A program made the translations under genes and the position numbers. From a virus, in IMG/VR virus record IMGVR_UViG_3300042922_001062, positions 1 to 64,000 of that record: DNA of 64,000 bases; one strand, 5' to 3'. The notes beneath the pieces are model-generated. The model saw only the letters and a program-made list of their open reading frames with translations. It was not told the DNA's origin and searched no databases. Shown piece by piece: positions 25,960 through 33,874 of this stretch. Within the stretch, counting starts at the first letter, position 1. Each line of letters starts with the position of its first letter.

Positions 25960-26104
25960 AGGCGCGAGTAGAGCGGGCGGAACTCATACCCTCCGTCGGA
26001 GCCCGACGTACCGTAATGGCTCGCTCCCTCTGGTCATGCTATGCATCGAGATGCATGTCACGCGAGGCGGACAGCATTAGTTTGACGATCTAAGGAATAG
26101 GCGA

Positions 26105-26314
26105 GTGGCTACAGGTACTGTGAAGTGGTTTAACGGCCAGAAGGGTTACGGCTTCATTCAGCCAGACCAAGGTGGGCCGGATGTCTTCGTGCACATTTCC
26201 GCCGTAGAGCGTGCCGGCCTCTCGGGCCTCGCCGACGGTCAGAAGGTCAGCTACGAGATCGAAAATGATCGCCGCTCCGGGAAGGCTTCTGCGGTCAACC
26301 TTCGGGCGCAGTGA
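26105..26314 (+). CDS. Cold-shock protein
   Basis: 69 residues, complete CSD barrel: GTVKWFNGQKGYGFIQPDQGGPDVFVHISAVERAG with RNP1 (KGYGFI) and RNP2 (VFVHI), ending KASAVNL. Single-stranded nucleic-acid binding, RNA chaperone. GTG start at 26105. Own terminator follows. A prophage-carried csp could also modulate host stress. Confidence 0.95.
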   Translation: MATGTVKWFNGQKGYGFIQPDQGGPDVFVHISAVERAGLSGLADGQKVSYEIENDRRSGKASAVNLRAQ

Positions 26315-26338
26315 CTTTCCAGTCTGTGCAACCATTAG

Positions 26339-26361
26339 ACCCGCCGCACGCGGCGGGTTTT
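26339..26361 (+). terminator. Terminator after the cold-shock gene
   Basis: ACCCGCCG (26339-26346) pairs with CGGCGGGT (26351-26358) with a CACG loop, then TTT. Confidence 0.75.
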
Positions 26362-26364
26362 AGA

Positions 26365-26808
26365 TCATCCGGCTCCATCCGACACGCTAAGCTCCCCGCT
26401 CCGGCGCACAGACGTGTGAACGGTAACGCCTCGCTGAATTGAGTTGCTCACCGTTGAGCTCTCGATCGCCGTGCGGATCACCTTATCAATGTCAGCGCCT
26501 TGTTCGCAGGCGGTCGCATCAACGGTGACCGATGCAGAGGTAGCGAGGGCGGGAGAGCCTTCGAAGGTCACCTCAACATCGACGGCGATGGACGCTAGTT
26601 TCACGCTCATCTCGTGAGCGACATACTGCAGGTCGTTGCAGAGGCACCCGCCGATTGCGAGGGCGAGCAACTCACCCCCATTGAAGCCGAGACCCTGGCC
26701 GCCGGCCTTGCCCGCTGGCCTGTCCACCACGATCGTGTGGGCGCCTGATCGCCCTACCACCGCTTGGGTTTCGGGTAGGGTTCTCAGGTGGACAGACATC
26801 GTCGCCAT
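26365..26808 (-). CDS. OsmC-family peroxide-stress protein
   Basis: 147 residues. LGFNGGELLALAIGGCLCNDLQYVAHEM contains the catalytic Cys (GGCLC), ALATSASVTVDATACEQGADIDKVIRTA the second active-site Cys. Family reduces organic hydroperoxides. ATG at 26808 follows a good ribosome site (AGGGA on the leftward strand). Convergent with the cold-shock gene; an accessory lysogenic gene. Confidence 0.9.
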   Translation of the reverse strand: MATMSVHLRTLPETQAVVGRSGAHTIVVDRPAGKAGGQGLGFNGGELLALAIGGCLCNDLQYVAHEMSVKLASIAVDVEVTFEGSPALATSASVTVDATACEQGADIDKVIRTAIESSTVSNSIQRGVTVHTSVRRSGELSVSDGAG

Positions 26809-26891
26809 GAATCCCTCCGCTCTTGAAAGCCTGAGCTTAGCAAGGTCACGGGCCGCATGAACACGCCTGCGATCTCGCGCCGGGGCCGTCA

Positions 26892-27020
26892 ATGAAGAAC
26901 CGGTGCAGTGAGGCCAGCCGTGTTGGAGAGACCCTTGGGAAGGGTGTCGCCGCCGCGCTCAATGCCGCGGTGAGGGTCGCCGTCATTGCCGCCTGCGGCC
27001 GCTATCTCGGATGGTGGTGA
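26892..27020 (+). CDS. Small membrane peptide (42 residues)
   Basis: MKNRCSEASRVGETLG, then a hydrophobic stretch GVAAALNAAVRVAVIAACG and RYLGWW. The frame is short but its TGA (27018-27020) overlaps the next ATG (TGATG), which supports translation. Possible small phage membrane or holin-like accessory; unproven. Confidence 0.45.
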   Translation: MKNRCSEASRVGETLGKGVAAALNAAVRVAVIAACGRYLGWW

Positions 27021-27229
27021 TGGCGTGCGGTCCCTGCGGACGGGCGCGGCATGCGTCCAAGCTGGCGCTACGCGCCGCCATGAAGGGCGACCTACGAGAG
27101 GGCGCCATTCGCGCCAAGGAAGCCGCCGCTCACATCGGGGTGAAGATCAGGGGCCACGATGCAGAAGCGACGTCTCAGGAACCTTCGGCCACGACTGGCA
27201 GCGGCGAAGCCTCGCCTCGGCTACGTTGA
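27020..27229 (+). CDS. Hypothetical small protein before HNH
   Basis: 69 residues: MACGPCGRARHASKLALRAAMKGDLREGAIRAKEAAAHIGVKIRGHD. CGPCGR suggests a metal-binding pair at the N-terminus. It overlaps the HNH gene by 71 bases, so the C-terminal part may be artefactual. ATG 27011 is an alternative start. Function unknown. Confidence 0.45.
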   Translation: MACGPCGRARHASKLALRAAMKGDLREGAIRAKEAAAHIGVKIRGHDAEATSQEPSATTGSGEASPRLR

Positions 27230-27536
27230 AGGTGACGCCAAGGCGCAAGACCGCCACCGCAACGCGCTGTCACCATGGCGCGCCTGGTACCACACCGAGC
27301 GCTGGCAGCGGCTGCGCCTGAAGATATTCGAGAGGGATGCCTACACCTGCCAGCGCACCGGAGAGGTCTGTGCCGGGCGGCACCCCGCCGCAAACAGCCC
27401 CGTGGCGAACCACATCCGCCCGCACAAGGGCGACCCGGCGCTGTTCTGGGATGAGGACAACCTCGAGACCGTGACCAAGGCGGTGCATGACGGCATCGTG
27501 CAGGCGGAGGAGCGGCGCGATGATACTCGCCCTTGA
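27159..27536 (+). CDS. HNH endonuclease of the packaging module
   Basis: 125 residues. WYHTERWQRLRLKIFERDAYTCQRTGEVC, then NSPVANHIRPHKGDPALFWDEDNLETVTKAVHDG: the A-N-H-I-x-P-H-K-G, D-P-x-L-F-W-D-x-x-N-L pattern of HNH enzymes found next to terminases in HK97-type cos phages. Known work shows such HNH proteins cooperate with terminase in cos cleavage. The second half of a zinc pair is partly replaced by CQRT. The 17-base overlap with 27520 indicates coupling. Confidence 0.85.
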   Translation: MQKRRLRNLRPRLAAAKPRLGYVEGDAKAQDRHRNALSPWRAWYHTERWQRLRLKIFERDAYTCQRTGEVCAGRHPAANSPVANHIRPHKGDPALFWDEDNLETVTKAVHDGIVQAEERRDDTRP

Positions 27537-27873
27537 CCACCTCATCTTCGGCAATGGCTACGGCATGGCTTCGCCGTTCTGTGATGCCCGCTATTACTGG
27601 CTCGTCGACACCCACCATCAGAAGCGGAGCGGTCGGAACGGAGAGCTCTATCAGTACGGCGCCGGCTTCGGGGCGCAGCTGAGGAGCCGGCAGTGGACGC
27701 ACCCCCGGGCCGGCGAACGCCGTAGACTTGCCGGCCGCGAGTTCGTGGTGTTCCACAGCACCCGGCGATGGTTCCGTGTCGAGGTGGCGTGGTCGATGGT
27801 CGGGCTGCCCCGGGCGATCGACGAGGCCAACGCCGCGCTCCGCGAGCTGGAACGGGACCTCGGGCGTGTCTAA
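27520..27873 (+). CDS. Hypothetical protein between HNH and cos
   Basis: 117 residues: DHLIFGNGYGMASPFCDARYYWLVDTHHQKRSGRNGELYQYGAGFGAQLRSRQWTHPRAGERRRLAGREFVVFHSTRRWFRVEVAWSMVGLPRAIDEANAALRELERDLG. Mixed alpha/beta. No family recognised. Ends about 90 bases before the cos-like segment. Confidence 0.5.
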   Translation: MILALDHLIFGNGYGMASPFCDARYYWLVDTHHQKRSGRNGELYQYGAGFGAQLRSRQWTHPRAGERRRLAGREFVVFHSTRRWFRVEVAWSMVGLPRAIDEANAALRELERDLGRV

Positions 27874-27960
27874 TCCCAACCCCACAAGGTGAAAACAACA
27901 GGTCACTTGTTGTTCCGCCGGTTCGTGGGCGACCTCGACCCGGAATTTTCCCTCCATGGG

Positions 27961-28078
27961 CAGGGGGGAGGGTCAAAAATCGACCATGGGTCAACCTACG
28001 GACCGGCGCCCCCTACATGCAGAGATTTTTTCCTCCCTGGACAAATTTCGGGGTGCGTACCAGCACTGCGTACTGCCG
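27961..28078 (+). other. cos-like packaging site of the helper
   Basis: Non-coding stretch directly before TerS. It contains a G-run (CAGGGGGGAGGGTCAAAA at 27961-27978), a 48-base core 28000-28047 with a CCGGCGCCCCC and ATTTTTTCC stretch, and a GGTGCGTACC element at 28052-28061 with a CTGCGTACT echo at 28066-28074. The core and the flanking elements recur in the satellite at 33186-33297. Position (between HNH and TerS), duplication and TerS-proximal repeats make cos the best reading; cleavage has not been shown. Confidence 0.65.
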
Positions 28079-28648
28079 ATGAGCGATCAGAACTCCACCA
28101 TCGACTGGCCGGCGATCGAGCGTGATTTTCGTGCTGGATCAATGTCTAACCGCCAACTCGCTGATTGGTACTCGATCTCGGAAGGCGCGATCCGCAAGCG
28201 GGCGAAGAAGGAAGGTTGGACGAAGTCCGGTACGCAGCCGAAAGTGCGTACCGAGAGCGCGCACCGCGCTCCTCTCGCTCCGACGCCCACAACACCGGAG
28301 ACCACTGCGCCGGAGGCCATTGTCAGCCGGGGCCGCAATCTCACGCTCCGGCTTCTCGACGAACTCGAGGCCACCACCAGCCGCATCGGCGAGCTGGAGA
28401 TGATGATTGACGCTGTAGCCGACGGTGAAGACGCAGAAGAGCAACGCAAGGTCTTGAAGCAGATCATCTCGCTCAAGCAGCGCGCTGAAATCCTGAAGTC
28501 GCTCGCGCTGTCGGCAAAGACCCTTTCCGAAACGACAACCGCCGCTCCGGCCGGCAAGAAGGCCGAGAAGCAAGCCGCTGCGGAGAGGGTGGCAAGCAAG
28601 TTCGGTGTCCGTACCCCGCCTAAGCTGGTGGTCGACAACAAGCCATGA
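28079..28648 (+). CDS. Terminase small subunit (TerS)
   Basis: 189 residues. N-terminal [44 protein letters not shown], a linker, then a long central coiled coil (residues ~90-150, [22 protein letters not shown] ... [13 protein letters not shown]) for ring assembly, and a Lys/Ala-rich tail. It would recognise cos and pass DNA to TerL. Two more GTACGCA-type elements lie inside the gene (28229-28252). TerL start overlaps by four bases. Confidence 0.85.
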   Translation: MSDQNSTIDWPAIERDFRAGSMSNRQLADWYSISEGAIRKRAKKEGWTKSGTQPKVRTESAHRAPLAPTPTTPETTAPEAIVSRGRNLTLRLLDELEATTSRIGELEMMIDAVADGEDAEEQRKVLKQIISLKQRAEILKSLALSAKTLSETTTAAPAGKKAEKQAAAERVASKFGVRTPPKLVVDNKP

Positions 28649-30324
28649 AGCCGTGGTCCACTGCCTGTCCTGATTGGGAACGACGGATCGTTGCCAAGCA
28701 GTCGCTGATCCCGTTCGCGCCGCTCTTCCCGTCGGAAGCAGAAGCCGCCCTGGAGGTCTTCAAGGCGCTGAAGATCGTCGACGCTCCTGGCAGTCCAACA
28801 TTCGGAGAAGCCTGCGAGCAGTGGGTGTTCGACTTCGTCGCCGCCATCTTCGGCGCGGCGGATCCGGAGACGGGCTCCCGGCTGATCCGAGAGTTCTTCC
28901 TGCTGATCAGCAAGAAGAACAGCAAATCGACGATCGCGGCCGGCATCATGCTCACTGCCCTGATCGTCAATTGGCGCCTCTCGGCGGAGTTGCTCATCCT
29001 GGCTCCGACGATCGAAGTCGCCGACAATTCGTTCAAGCCGGCGGCCGATATGGTCCGCCACGATGAGGAACTCTCAGATCTCCTGCATGTGCAGGACCAT
29101 ATCCGAACCATCACGCACCGCGTCACCAAGGCCTTCCTGAAGGTGGTCGCTGCGGACGCTGACACAGTGTCCGGCAAGAAGGCCGCCTTCGTTCTCATGG
29201 ACGAGCTCTGGGGTTTCGGAAAGAAGCCGCGCGCTGCTGCGATGCTGCGAGAGGCGACGGGTGGTCTCGTCTCGCGGCCGGAAGGCTTCGTGATCTATCT
29301 CTCAACCCAGTCCGACGAGGAACCCGCTGGCGTCTTCAAGGCCAAGCTGGACTATTTCCGGGGCGTTCGCGAAGGCACGATTGTCGATCCGACTAGTCTG
29401 CCGGTGTTGTATGAATTTCCGGAGCCAATGGTCGAAGCGACGTCGTATCTCGACCCGGCGAACTTCTACATCACGAACCCCAACATCGGACGGTCAGTCG
29501 ATCGGGGCTGGCTGGAAGATGAATATCGCAAGATCAAGGATGCGACCGGCGGCGAGCTGCAGGTCTTCTTGGCGAAGCATCTGAATGTCGAGATCGGTCT
29601 CCGCCTCGCACAGGATCGTTGGTCAGGAGCCGGCTATTGGCCTCGCTGTGCCCACCCGGCGCTGCGCGACCTCGATGTGTTCCTGGGCCGCTGCGACGTT
29701 GTCGTCGCGGGTGGTGACGGTGGAGGTCTCGACGATCTCTTCGGGCTCGTTTTGATCGGCCGTGACCGCGATACGCGAAAGTGGCTCCTTTGGGCGCACG
29801 CGTGGGCGCATCCTGACGTGCTTGAGCGCCGACAGGAAATCGCTCCGCGGCTGCGAGATTTCGAAGCCGAAGGCTCGCTCACCATCTGCAAGCACCCGAC
29901 ACAGGATCACGAAGAGATCGCTGCCATTCTTCAGCGGGTTCATCGCGCGGGGCTTTTGCCGGAAGAAGCTGCGATTGGACTTGATCCCTTCGGCGTGACC
30001 GCTCTCATCGACGTGCTGATCGAGGCGGGCATCAGCGAAGACCAGATCATCGGTATCGCTCAGGGCTACAAGCTGAACGGCGCCGTGCTTGGCCTGGAGC
30101 GCAAGCTGGCCGACGGCACCGTCGAACATGACGGCTCGACCATGATGAACTGGGTGGTCGGCAACGCGAAGGTGCAGAAGCGCGGCAATGCCGTGCTGGT
30201 GACCAAGGAAATCGCTGGCAAGGCCAAGATCGATCCACTCATGGCGGCCTTCAACGCAACGATGCTGATGGCGCGTAATCCCGAGCCGAAGCAAACCCCT
30301 TCCTATCAGATGATCATCATCTGA
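28645..30324 (+). CDS. Terminase large subunit (TerL)
   Basis: 559 residues, usual for the HK97 class. ATPase: adenine motif region and a variant Walker [10 protein letters not shown], Walker [11 protein letters not shown], coupling motif [10 protein letters not shown]. Nuclease domain in the C-terminal half: [22 protein letters not shown] with metal-binding Asp, and [14 protein letters not shown] containing a second Asp. It pumps and cuts DNA at cos and would be needed by the satellite, which has no TerL. Confidence 0.95.
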   Translation: MKPWSTACPDWERRIVAKQSLIPFAPLFPSEAEAALEVFKALKIVDAPGSPTFGEACEQWVFDFVAAIFGAADPETGSRLIREFFLLISKKNSKSTIAAGIMLTALIVNWRLSAELLILAPTIEVADNSFKPAADMVRHDEELSDLLHVQDHIRTITHRVTKAFLKVVAADADTVSGKKAAFVLMDELWGFGKKPRAAAMLREATGGLVSRPEGFVIYLSTQSDEEPAGVFKAKLDYFRGVREGTIVDPTSLPVLYEFPEPMVEATSYLDPANFYITNPNIGRSVDRGWLEDEYRKIKDATGGELQVFLAKHLNVEIGLRLAQDRWSGAGYWPRCAHPALRDLDVFLGRCDVVVAGGDGGGLDDLFGLVLIGRDRDTRKWLLWAHAWAHPDVLERRQEIAPRLRDFEAEGSLTICKHPTQDHEEIAAILQRVHRAGLLPEEAAIGLDPFGVTALIDVLIEAGISEDQIIGIAQGYKLNGAVLGLERKLADGTVEHDGSTMMNWVVGNAKVQKRGNAVLVTKEIAGKAKIDPLMAAFNATMLMARNPEPKQTPSYQMIII

Positions 30325-30353
30325 GGCGGCTGCGACCGCCTGGAGATCCCGAC

Positions 30354-31481
30354 ATGAACCGGATGTATTCGGTCCTCACCGTCAAGGCGGTGGAGGATGA
30401 CCAGCGCATTATCCGCGGCACCGCCACCACGCCGTCGCCGGACCGCATGGGCGATATCGTCGAGCCGCTCGGCGTGACCTTCCAGAACCCGCTGGTGCTG
30501 CTTCACCAGCACGACAGCGACCGGCCGGTCGGCACGGTCACCTTCGACAGGCCGACGGCGAAGGGCATCACCTTCGAGGCGAGGCTCCCGACGATCGAAG
30601 AGCCCGGGCCGCTGAAAGACCGCGTCGACACCGCCTGGGGCGAGATCAAGGCCGGCTTGGTCCGTGCCGTCTCCATCGGTTTCCGAGCGCTCGAATACTC
30701 GTGGATGGATGATGGCGGCATCCGCTTCATCTCCACCGAGGTGCTCGAGCTCTCTCTCGTCTCCGTTCCGGCCAACGCCGAGGCGGTGATCTCCACCATC
30801 AAGTCGATCGACGCCCCTGTGCTCGCCGCGACCGGCAAGGGGCCGAAGGCGTCCGATCGGCCTGCACCTCCCGGCGTCTCGGGGAAATCCGTCAAACCAG
30901 TGAACCTGAGGCCGAAGGAGGCCAGGACCATGAAGACCATCGCTGAGCAGATTGCTGCTCTCGAAGCGTCGCGGCAGACCAAGGCCGCGCGCATGGCTGA
31001 AGTCATGCAGAAGAGCATCGACGAGGGCCGCTCGACCGACGCCGCGGAGCAGGAGGAGTTCGACACCCTTGAGCAGGAAGTGTCCGCGCTCGACGGCGAC
31101 CTCAAGCGCCTCCGCGCGCTGGAGAAGGCGCAGGCCGCCACCGGGAAGCCGGTGATCGCCAATCAGATCCGGACGGCCGAGCAGGGCACCACCGCGCGTT
31201 CGGGTGTCACCCTGAAGTCCGCGGCGCCGGATAAGGGCATCCGCTTCGCGCGGTACGCCAAGTGCCTCGCCATCTCCACCAAGACCCATCAGTCCGTGGT
31301 GTCGGTGGCCGAGGCCATGTACGGCGGCAAGGATGACGACTTCATCGACATCGTGAAGGCCGCTGTCTCGGCGATGACCACCGGCAACACCGATGCGCTC
31401 ATCGGCAACGAGGGCGGTTTCGCCGACTTCGTGGAATTCCTCCGCCCGATGACGAGTGTCAACCAAGCGGTCGCGATTTAG
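30354..31481 (+). pseudogene. Prohead protease fused to major capsid protein, 5' part (split by satellite)
   Basis: Residues 1-~160 form an HK97-type S78 prohead protease: LVLLHQHDSDRPVG gives the His, ELSLVSVPANAEA the Ser. After a Pro-rich linker, MKTIAEQIAALEASRQTKAARMAEVMQKS begins the delta (scaffold) coiled coil and N-arm of the HK97 capsid. An internal ATG at 30930 preceded by AAGGAGG (30915-30921) could start the capsid alone. The capsid frame runs to FLRPMT at the 18-bp repeat and then into ~9 foreign codons and a stop. The protease part is intact and could still be made. The 3' part is at 47211-48089; joined across one repeat it gives 657 residues in one frame. Confidence 0.95.
31436..31453. 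repeat. Satellite attL core
   Basis: ATTCCTCCGCCCGATGAC, identical to 47198-47215. It encodes part of the F-L-R-P-M-T motif of the helper MCP. Flanks differ immediately outside the 18 bases on both sides (A-x before versus T-x; G versus C after), which defines the core. Confidence 0.95.
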
Positions 31482-31501
31482 CGAACACTTTCAATATGTT
31501 G

Positions 31502-31526
31502 AGCCCGGCCGTGCGCCGGGCTTTTT
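31502..31526 (+). terminator. Strong terminator just inside the satellite left end
   Basis: AGCCCGGC (31502-31509) pairs with GCCGGGCT (31515-31522) with a 5-base loop, followed by TTTT. It is the first satellite structure met by transcription coming from the helper terminase/protease genes and would cut late transcription before the rest of the helper structural operon. Confidence 0.9.
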
Positions 31527-31629
31527 CGTTTCCGTAGTGTCCACAGCGTTCAAGAAAATCAATGGCTTACACGGGCACCCGGTGCCTCCATGCGACAAAT
31601 GAGCGACAACGTAATCGAGGGAACTGGCT

Positions 31630-31902
31630 GTGAACGCGACAAAAAAAGCCGAAGGTGAAATCCTCTACGGGGTAAAGGCCATCGCGAAGTTTCTCGGGGT
31701 GACGCGCCGGCAAGCGCAACACCTCGTCGACTCCAAGGCGGTGCCAAGCTTCAAGATGGGGCGGACGGTGTGCGCCCGGCCCGAGCGGGTGCGAAGCGTG
31801 ATTGAAGCAGCGGAGAACGGCAGGGCCGCGCCAAGCGATCAGGTGGACCAACCGCAGGACGGCGGGCAGCTTAACCTTCTCGGCGGCGGCGAACATGGCT
31901 AG
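31630..31902 (+). CDS. Excisionase/AlpA-type HTH protein, left copy
   Basis: 90 residues from GTG 31630. [49 protein letters not shown] is an AlpA/Xis-type winged helix: first-helix G-V-x-x-I, recognition helix T-R-R-Q-A-Q, wing [10 protein letters not shown]. It is paralogous to 44695-45090 at the other end (shared VCAR wing). Overlaps the antirepressor gene by eight bases. First gene of the satellite rightward operon, so probably a regulator. Confidence 0.75.
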   Translation: MNATKKAEGEILYGVKAIAKFLGVTRRQAQHLVDSKAVPSFKMGRTVCARPERVRSVIEAAENGRAAPSDQVDQPQDGGQLNLLGGGEHG

Positions 31903-32959
31903 CGCCAGTATGCTCCCGATCGTCACGGTGTCGAATGGCATCGTGATTGCCTCCAGCCGCGACGTGGCGGCCTATTTCGACGCAGACCATCGCGTGGTGC
32001 TGCTGGCGATCGATACGCTCATGGTTGAGGCCCCCGACGTAGCCGAGGCACACTTCCGCGAGCACCACGGCGAGGCCAGGCACTACGACATGACGCGCGG
32101 TGGCCTAGCGCTGCTGGCGCGCTCGCTGAGCGGTCCGCAGGTCGGGCGGTGGCGTGAGCGCTATCTCGAAGCCTTCGACCGCCAGCAGCGCGCGCTGGGG
32201 CAGGGCAGCGCGCTCTCGGTGCGTCAGCATCAGCCGAGTCCGTCGCCGGCGTTGGTGCCTGCCCTGCCGGACAACCTTGCCGATGGTGAGCCTCTCACGA
32301 TGTCGAGCCGGGAGATCGCCGACCTCACCGGCAAGGAGCACGACAACGTCCGCCGGGACATCAAGAACCTCGCGGATGGGCTTTCCCTCAGCTTTGAGGA
32401 AAAGTCCGAACCGTCGGCAGGCGGGCGCCCCTCGAAGGTGTTTCTCCTTCCGAAGCGTGAGTGCCTGATCCTCGTCTCGGGGTACAGCATCGAGCTGCGT
32501 GCCCGTATCATCGATCGCTGGATGGAACTTGAGGTGCGGCAGGCGGACCCGGTGGCGATGTTCAACCCGTCCGATCCGCGCATCGTGTCGGCCGTGCTGT
32601 CCCATTGGCATCAGGAGGCCACGACGGCACACGCAGCGCTTGCCAAGGCCGAGGGCACGCTGGCGCGGATCGAGACCACTGCCGGCTCTCTCTGCATCAC
32701 GGACGCTGCGAAGGCGCTCTCGCACCCGCCCAAGGCGCTGTTCGCCAAGCTCTACCGCAACCATTGGACCTATCGGCGCGGTGGCAAGGGCGATTGGCTG
32801 GGCCATGCCGACAAGTGCCGTGCCGGCCTGCTGGATCACCAGCCTACGACTTATCAGCGTGACGGCGAGACGGTGATCGGCACGCAGGTCGTCGTGACAC
32901 CCAAGGGATTGCGGAAGCTGGCCGAGCTGCTCGCTCACGATCCGGATTGGAGGGACTGA
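31895..32959 (+). CDS. Phage antirepressor (Rha-like plus KilA-C)
   Basis: 354 residues. Residues 1-~85 look like a Rha-type domain ([33 protein letters not shown]), residues ~130-205 a second Rha-like domain ([24 protein letters not shown]), and the C-terminus a KilA-C/ANT domain ([31 protein letters not shown] ... [15 protein letters not shown]). Such proteins neutralise CI-type repressors. In a satellite it could induce the resident helper; which repressor it targets is unknown. Starts at ATG 31895 overlapping the upstream HTH stop. Confidence 0.85.
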   Translation: MASASMLPIVTVSNGIVIASSRDVAAYFDADHRVVLLAIDTLMVEAPDVAEAHFREHHGEARHYDMTRGGLALLARSLSGPQVGRWRERYLEAFDRQQRALGQGSALSVRQHQPSPSPALVPALPDNLADGEPLTMSSREIADLTGKEHDNVRRDIKNLADGLSLSFEEKSEPSAGGRPSKVFLLPKRECLILVSGYSIELRARIIDRWMELEVRQADPVAMFNPSDPRIVSAVLSHWHQEATTAHAALAKAEGTLARIETTAGSLCITDAAKALSHPPKALFAKLYRNHWTYRRGGKGDWLGHADKCRAGLLDHQPTTYQRDGETVIGTQVVVTPKGLRKLAELLAHDPDWRD

Positions 32960-33186
32960 TGCCCGACATCATCGACGTCGACTGGGAATGCTGTGACGCC
33001 GAGGGTGAATCCTTTGAGCACCACGCCGAGCCGGACAAGGTGGCGGAAGGCCTGCTGATCGACGAGCCAGTGCTGGTGCGCTACCCCAACGGCCGTATAG
33101 CTGATGGCAACCGCATCGTGGTGACGGAGCGTGGCCTGGAGGCGCTGAAGTCCTTCGTCATCGAGGAATCGAAGGGCAGCCACTGA
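32959..33186 (+). CDS. Hypothetical acidic protein
   Basis: 75 residues from ATG 32959, coupled TGATG to the antirepressor stop. VDWECCDAEGESFEHHAEPDKVAEGLLIDEPVLVRYPNGRIADGNRIVVTERGLEALKSFVIEES; the C-terminal half resembles the winged end of KilA-C proteins (VTERGLEALKSF). Could modulate the antirepressor. It stops just before the cos-like region. Confidence 0.55.
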   Translation: MPDIIDVDWECCDAEGESFEHHAEPDKVAEGLLIDEPVLVRYPNGRIADGNRIVVTERGLEALKSFVIEESKGSH

Positions 33187-33482
33187 GGGGGGGAGGTCAA
33201 AAGGTCAGACGGCGTCCGTCTCTGGACCGGCGCCCCCTACATGCAGAGATTTTTTCCTCCCTGGACAAATTCGGGGTGCGTACCAGCGCCGCGTACTACG
33301 TAATATCCATATGATATCAGGCAGATAGCCTCGGTACGCACCCTGCGTACCGCGCGTACTAAGTGCGCACTGCGTACCACTGATAGCAGAGGCCCCGGGG
33401 GGGTATGCGGAACGTCAGGGACGCCCTTCTCTGCACCGGCGGCCTCACCAAAACTCTCGCAAAGCCAGATTGAGGTCCCGGA
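33187..33482 (+). other. Non-coding region carrying the satellite cos-like site
   Basis: About 300 bases without a gene. Starts with a G-run (GGGGGGGAGGTCAAAA at 33186-33201) like the helper site, then a short hairpin GACGGCGTCCGTC (33209-33221), then the 48-base core 33224-33271 identical to helper 28000-28047, then GGTGCGTACC (33275-33284). Unlike the helper it continues with further GCGTAC-type elements at 33290-33297, 33333-33342 (inverted), 33343-33351, 33354-33360 and 33370-33378. The downstream gene is a TerS-like candidate. Read as the packaging signal of the satellite. Confidence 0.7.
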
Positions 33483-33854
33483 ATGTCTAATCTGGCTTCC
33501 GAGATGAGCTTCGCGGCGCGCGTCGATGAGCGCGAGCGGATGATGCTGCAGGCGATCAGCCATGCGGGATGGTGGATGTCGCCCGACGGCCGGATCGGCG
33601 AACGGGATGCCGCGGCGCTCCTGGGGTACGGACACCCGGATTCATTCCGGAACGCGAGACGTCGCGCGGATCCTGGTGGGTGGCCACGTGTATTTCGCCT
33701 CGGCGGGAACGGAAACAAGCTGACCTATCAGGTCCGAGATCTGGCGGAGTTCGTCGAGCGCAAAGCAAATCCGCCGGCCGAAACCTACGATATTTTCCGC
33801 AAAGTCAATCGCGCGGGATCGGCGCTCTCCGACGCCCGTCGTAAGCTTGCTTGA
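33483..33854 (+). CDS. gpNu1-like small terminase candidate
   Basis: 123 residues. Residues ~35-95 form a winged helix: GRIGERDAAALLGYGHPDSFRNARRRADPGGWPRVFRLGGNGNKLTYQVRDLAEFVERK. The combination of helix-turn-helix, GGNGN wing and Y-x-x-x-x-L-x-x-F-x-E-R matches the DNA-binding domain of lambda gpNu1-type TerS. The short C-terminus lacks the long coiled coil of the helper TerS. It follows a cos-like region and precedes the MCP, exactly where TerS belongs. A MerR/excisionase-like regulator is the alternative. Confidence 0.5.
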   Translation: MSNLASEMSFAARVDERERMMLQAISHAGWWMSPDGRIGERDAAALLGYGHPDSFRNARRRADPGGWPRVFRLGGNGNKLTYQVRDLAEFVERKANPPAETYDIFRKVNRAGSALSDARRKLA

Positions 33855-33874
33855 CCTTGATAAGGAGCGAGCTG

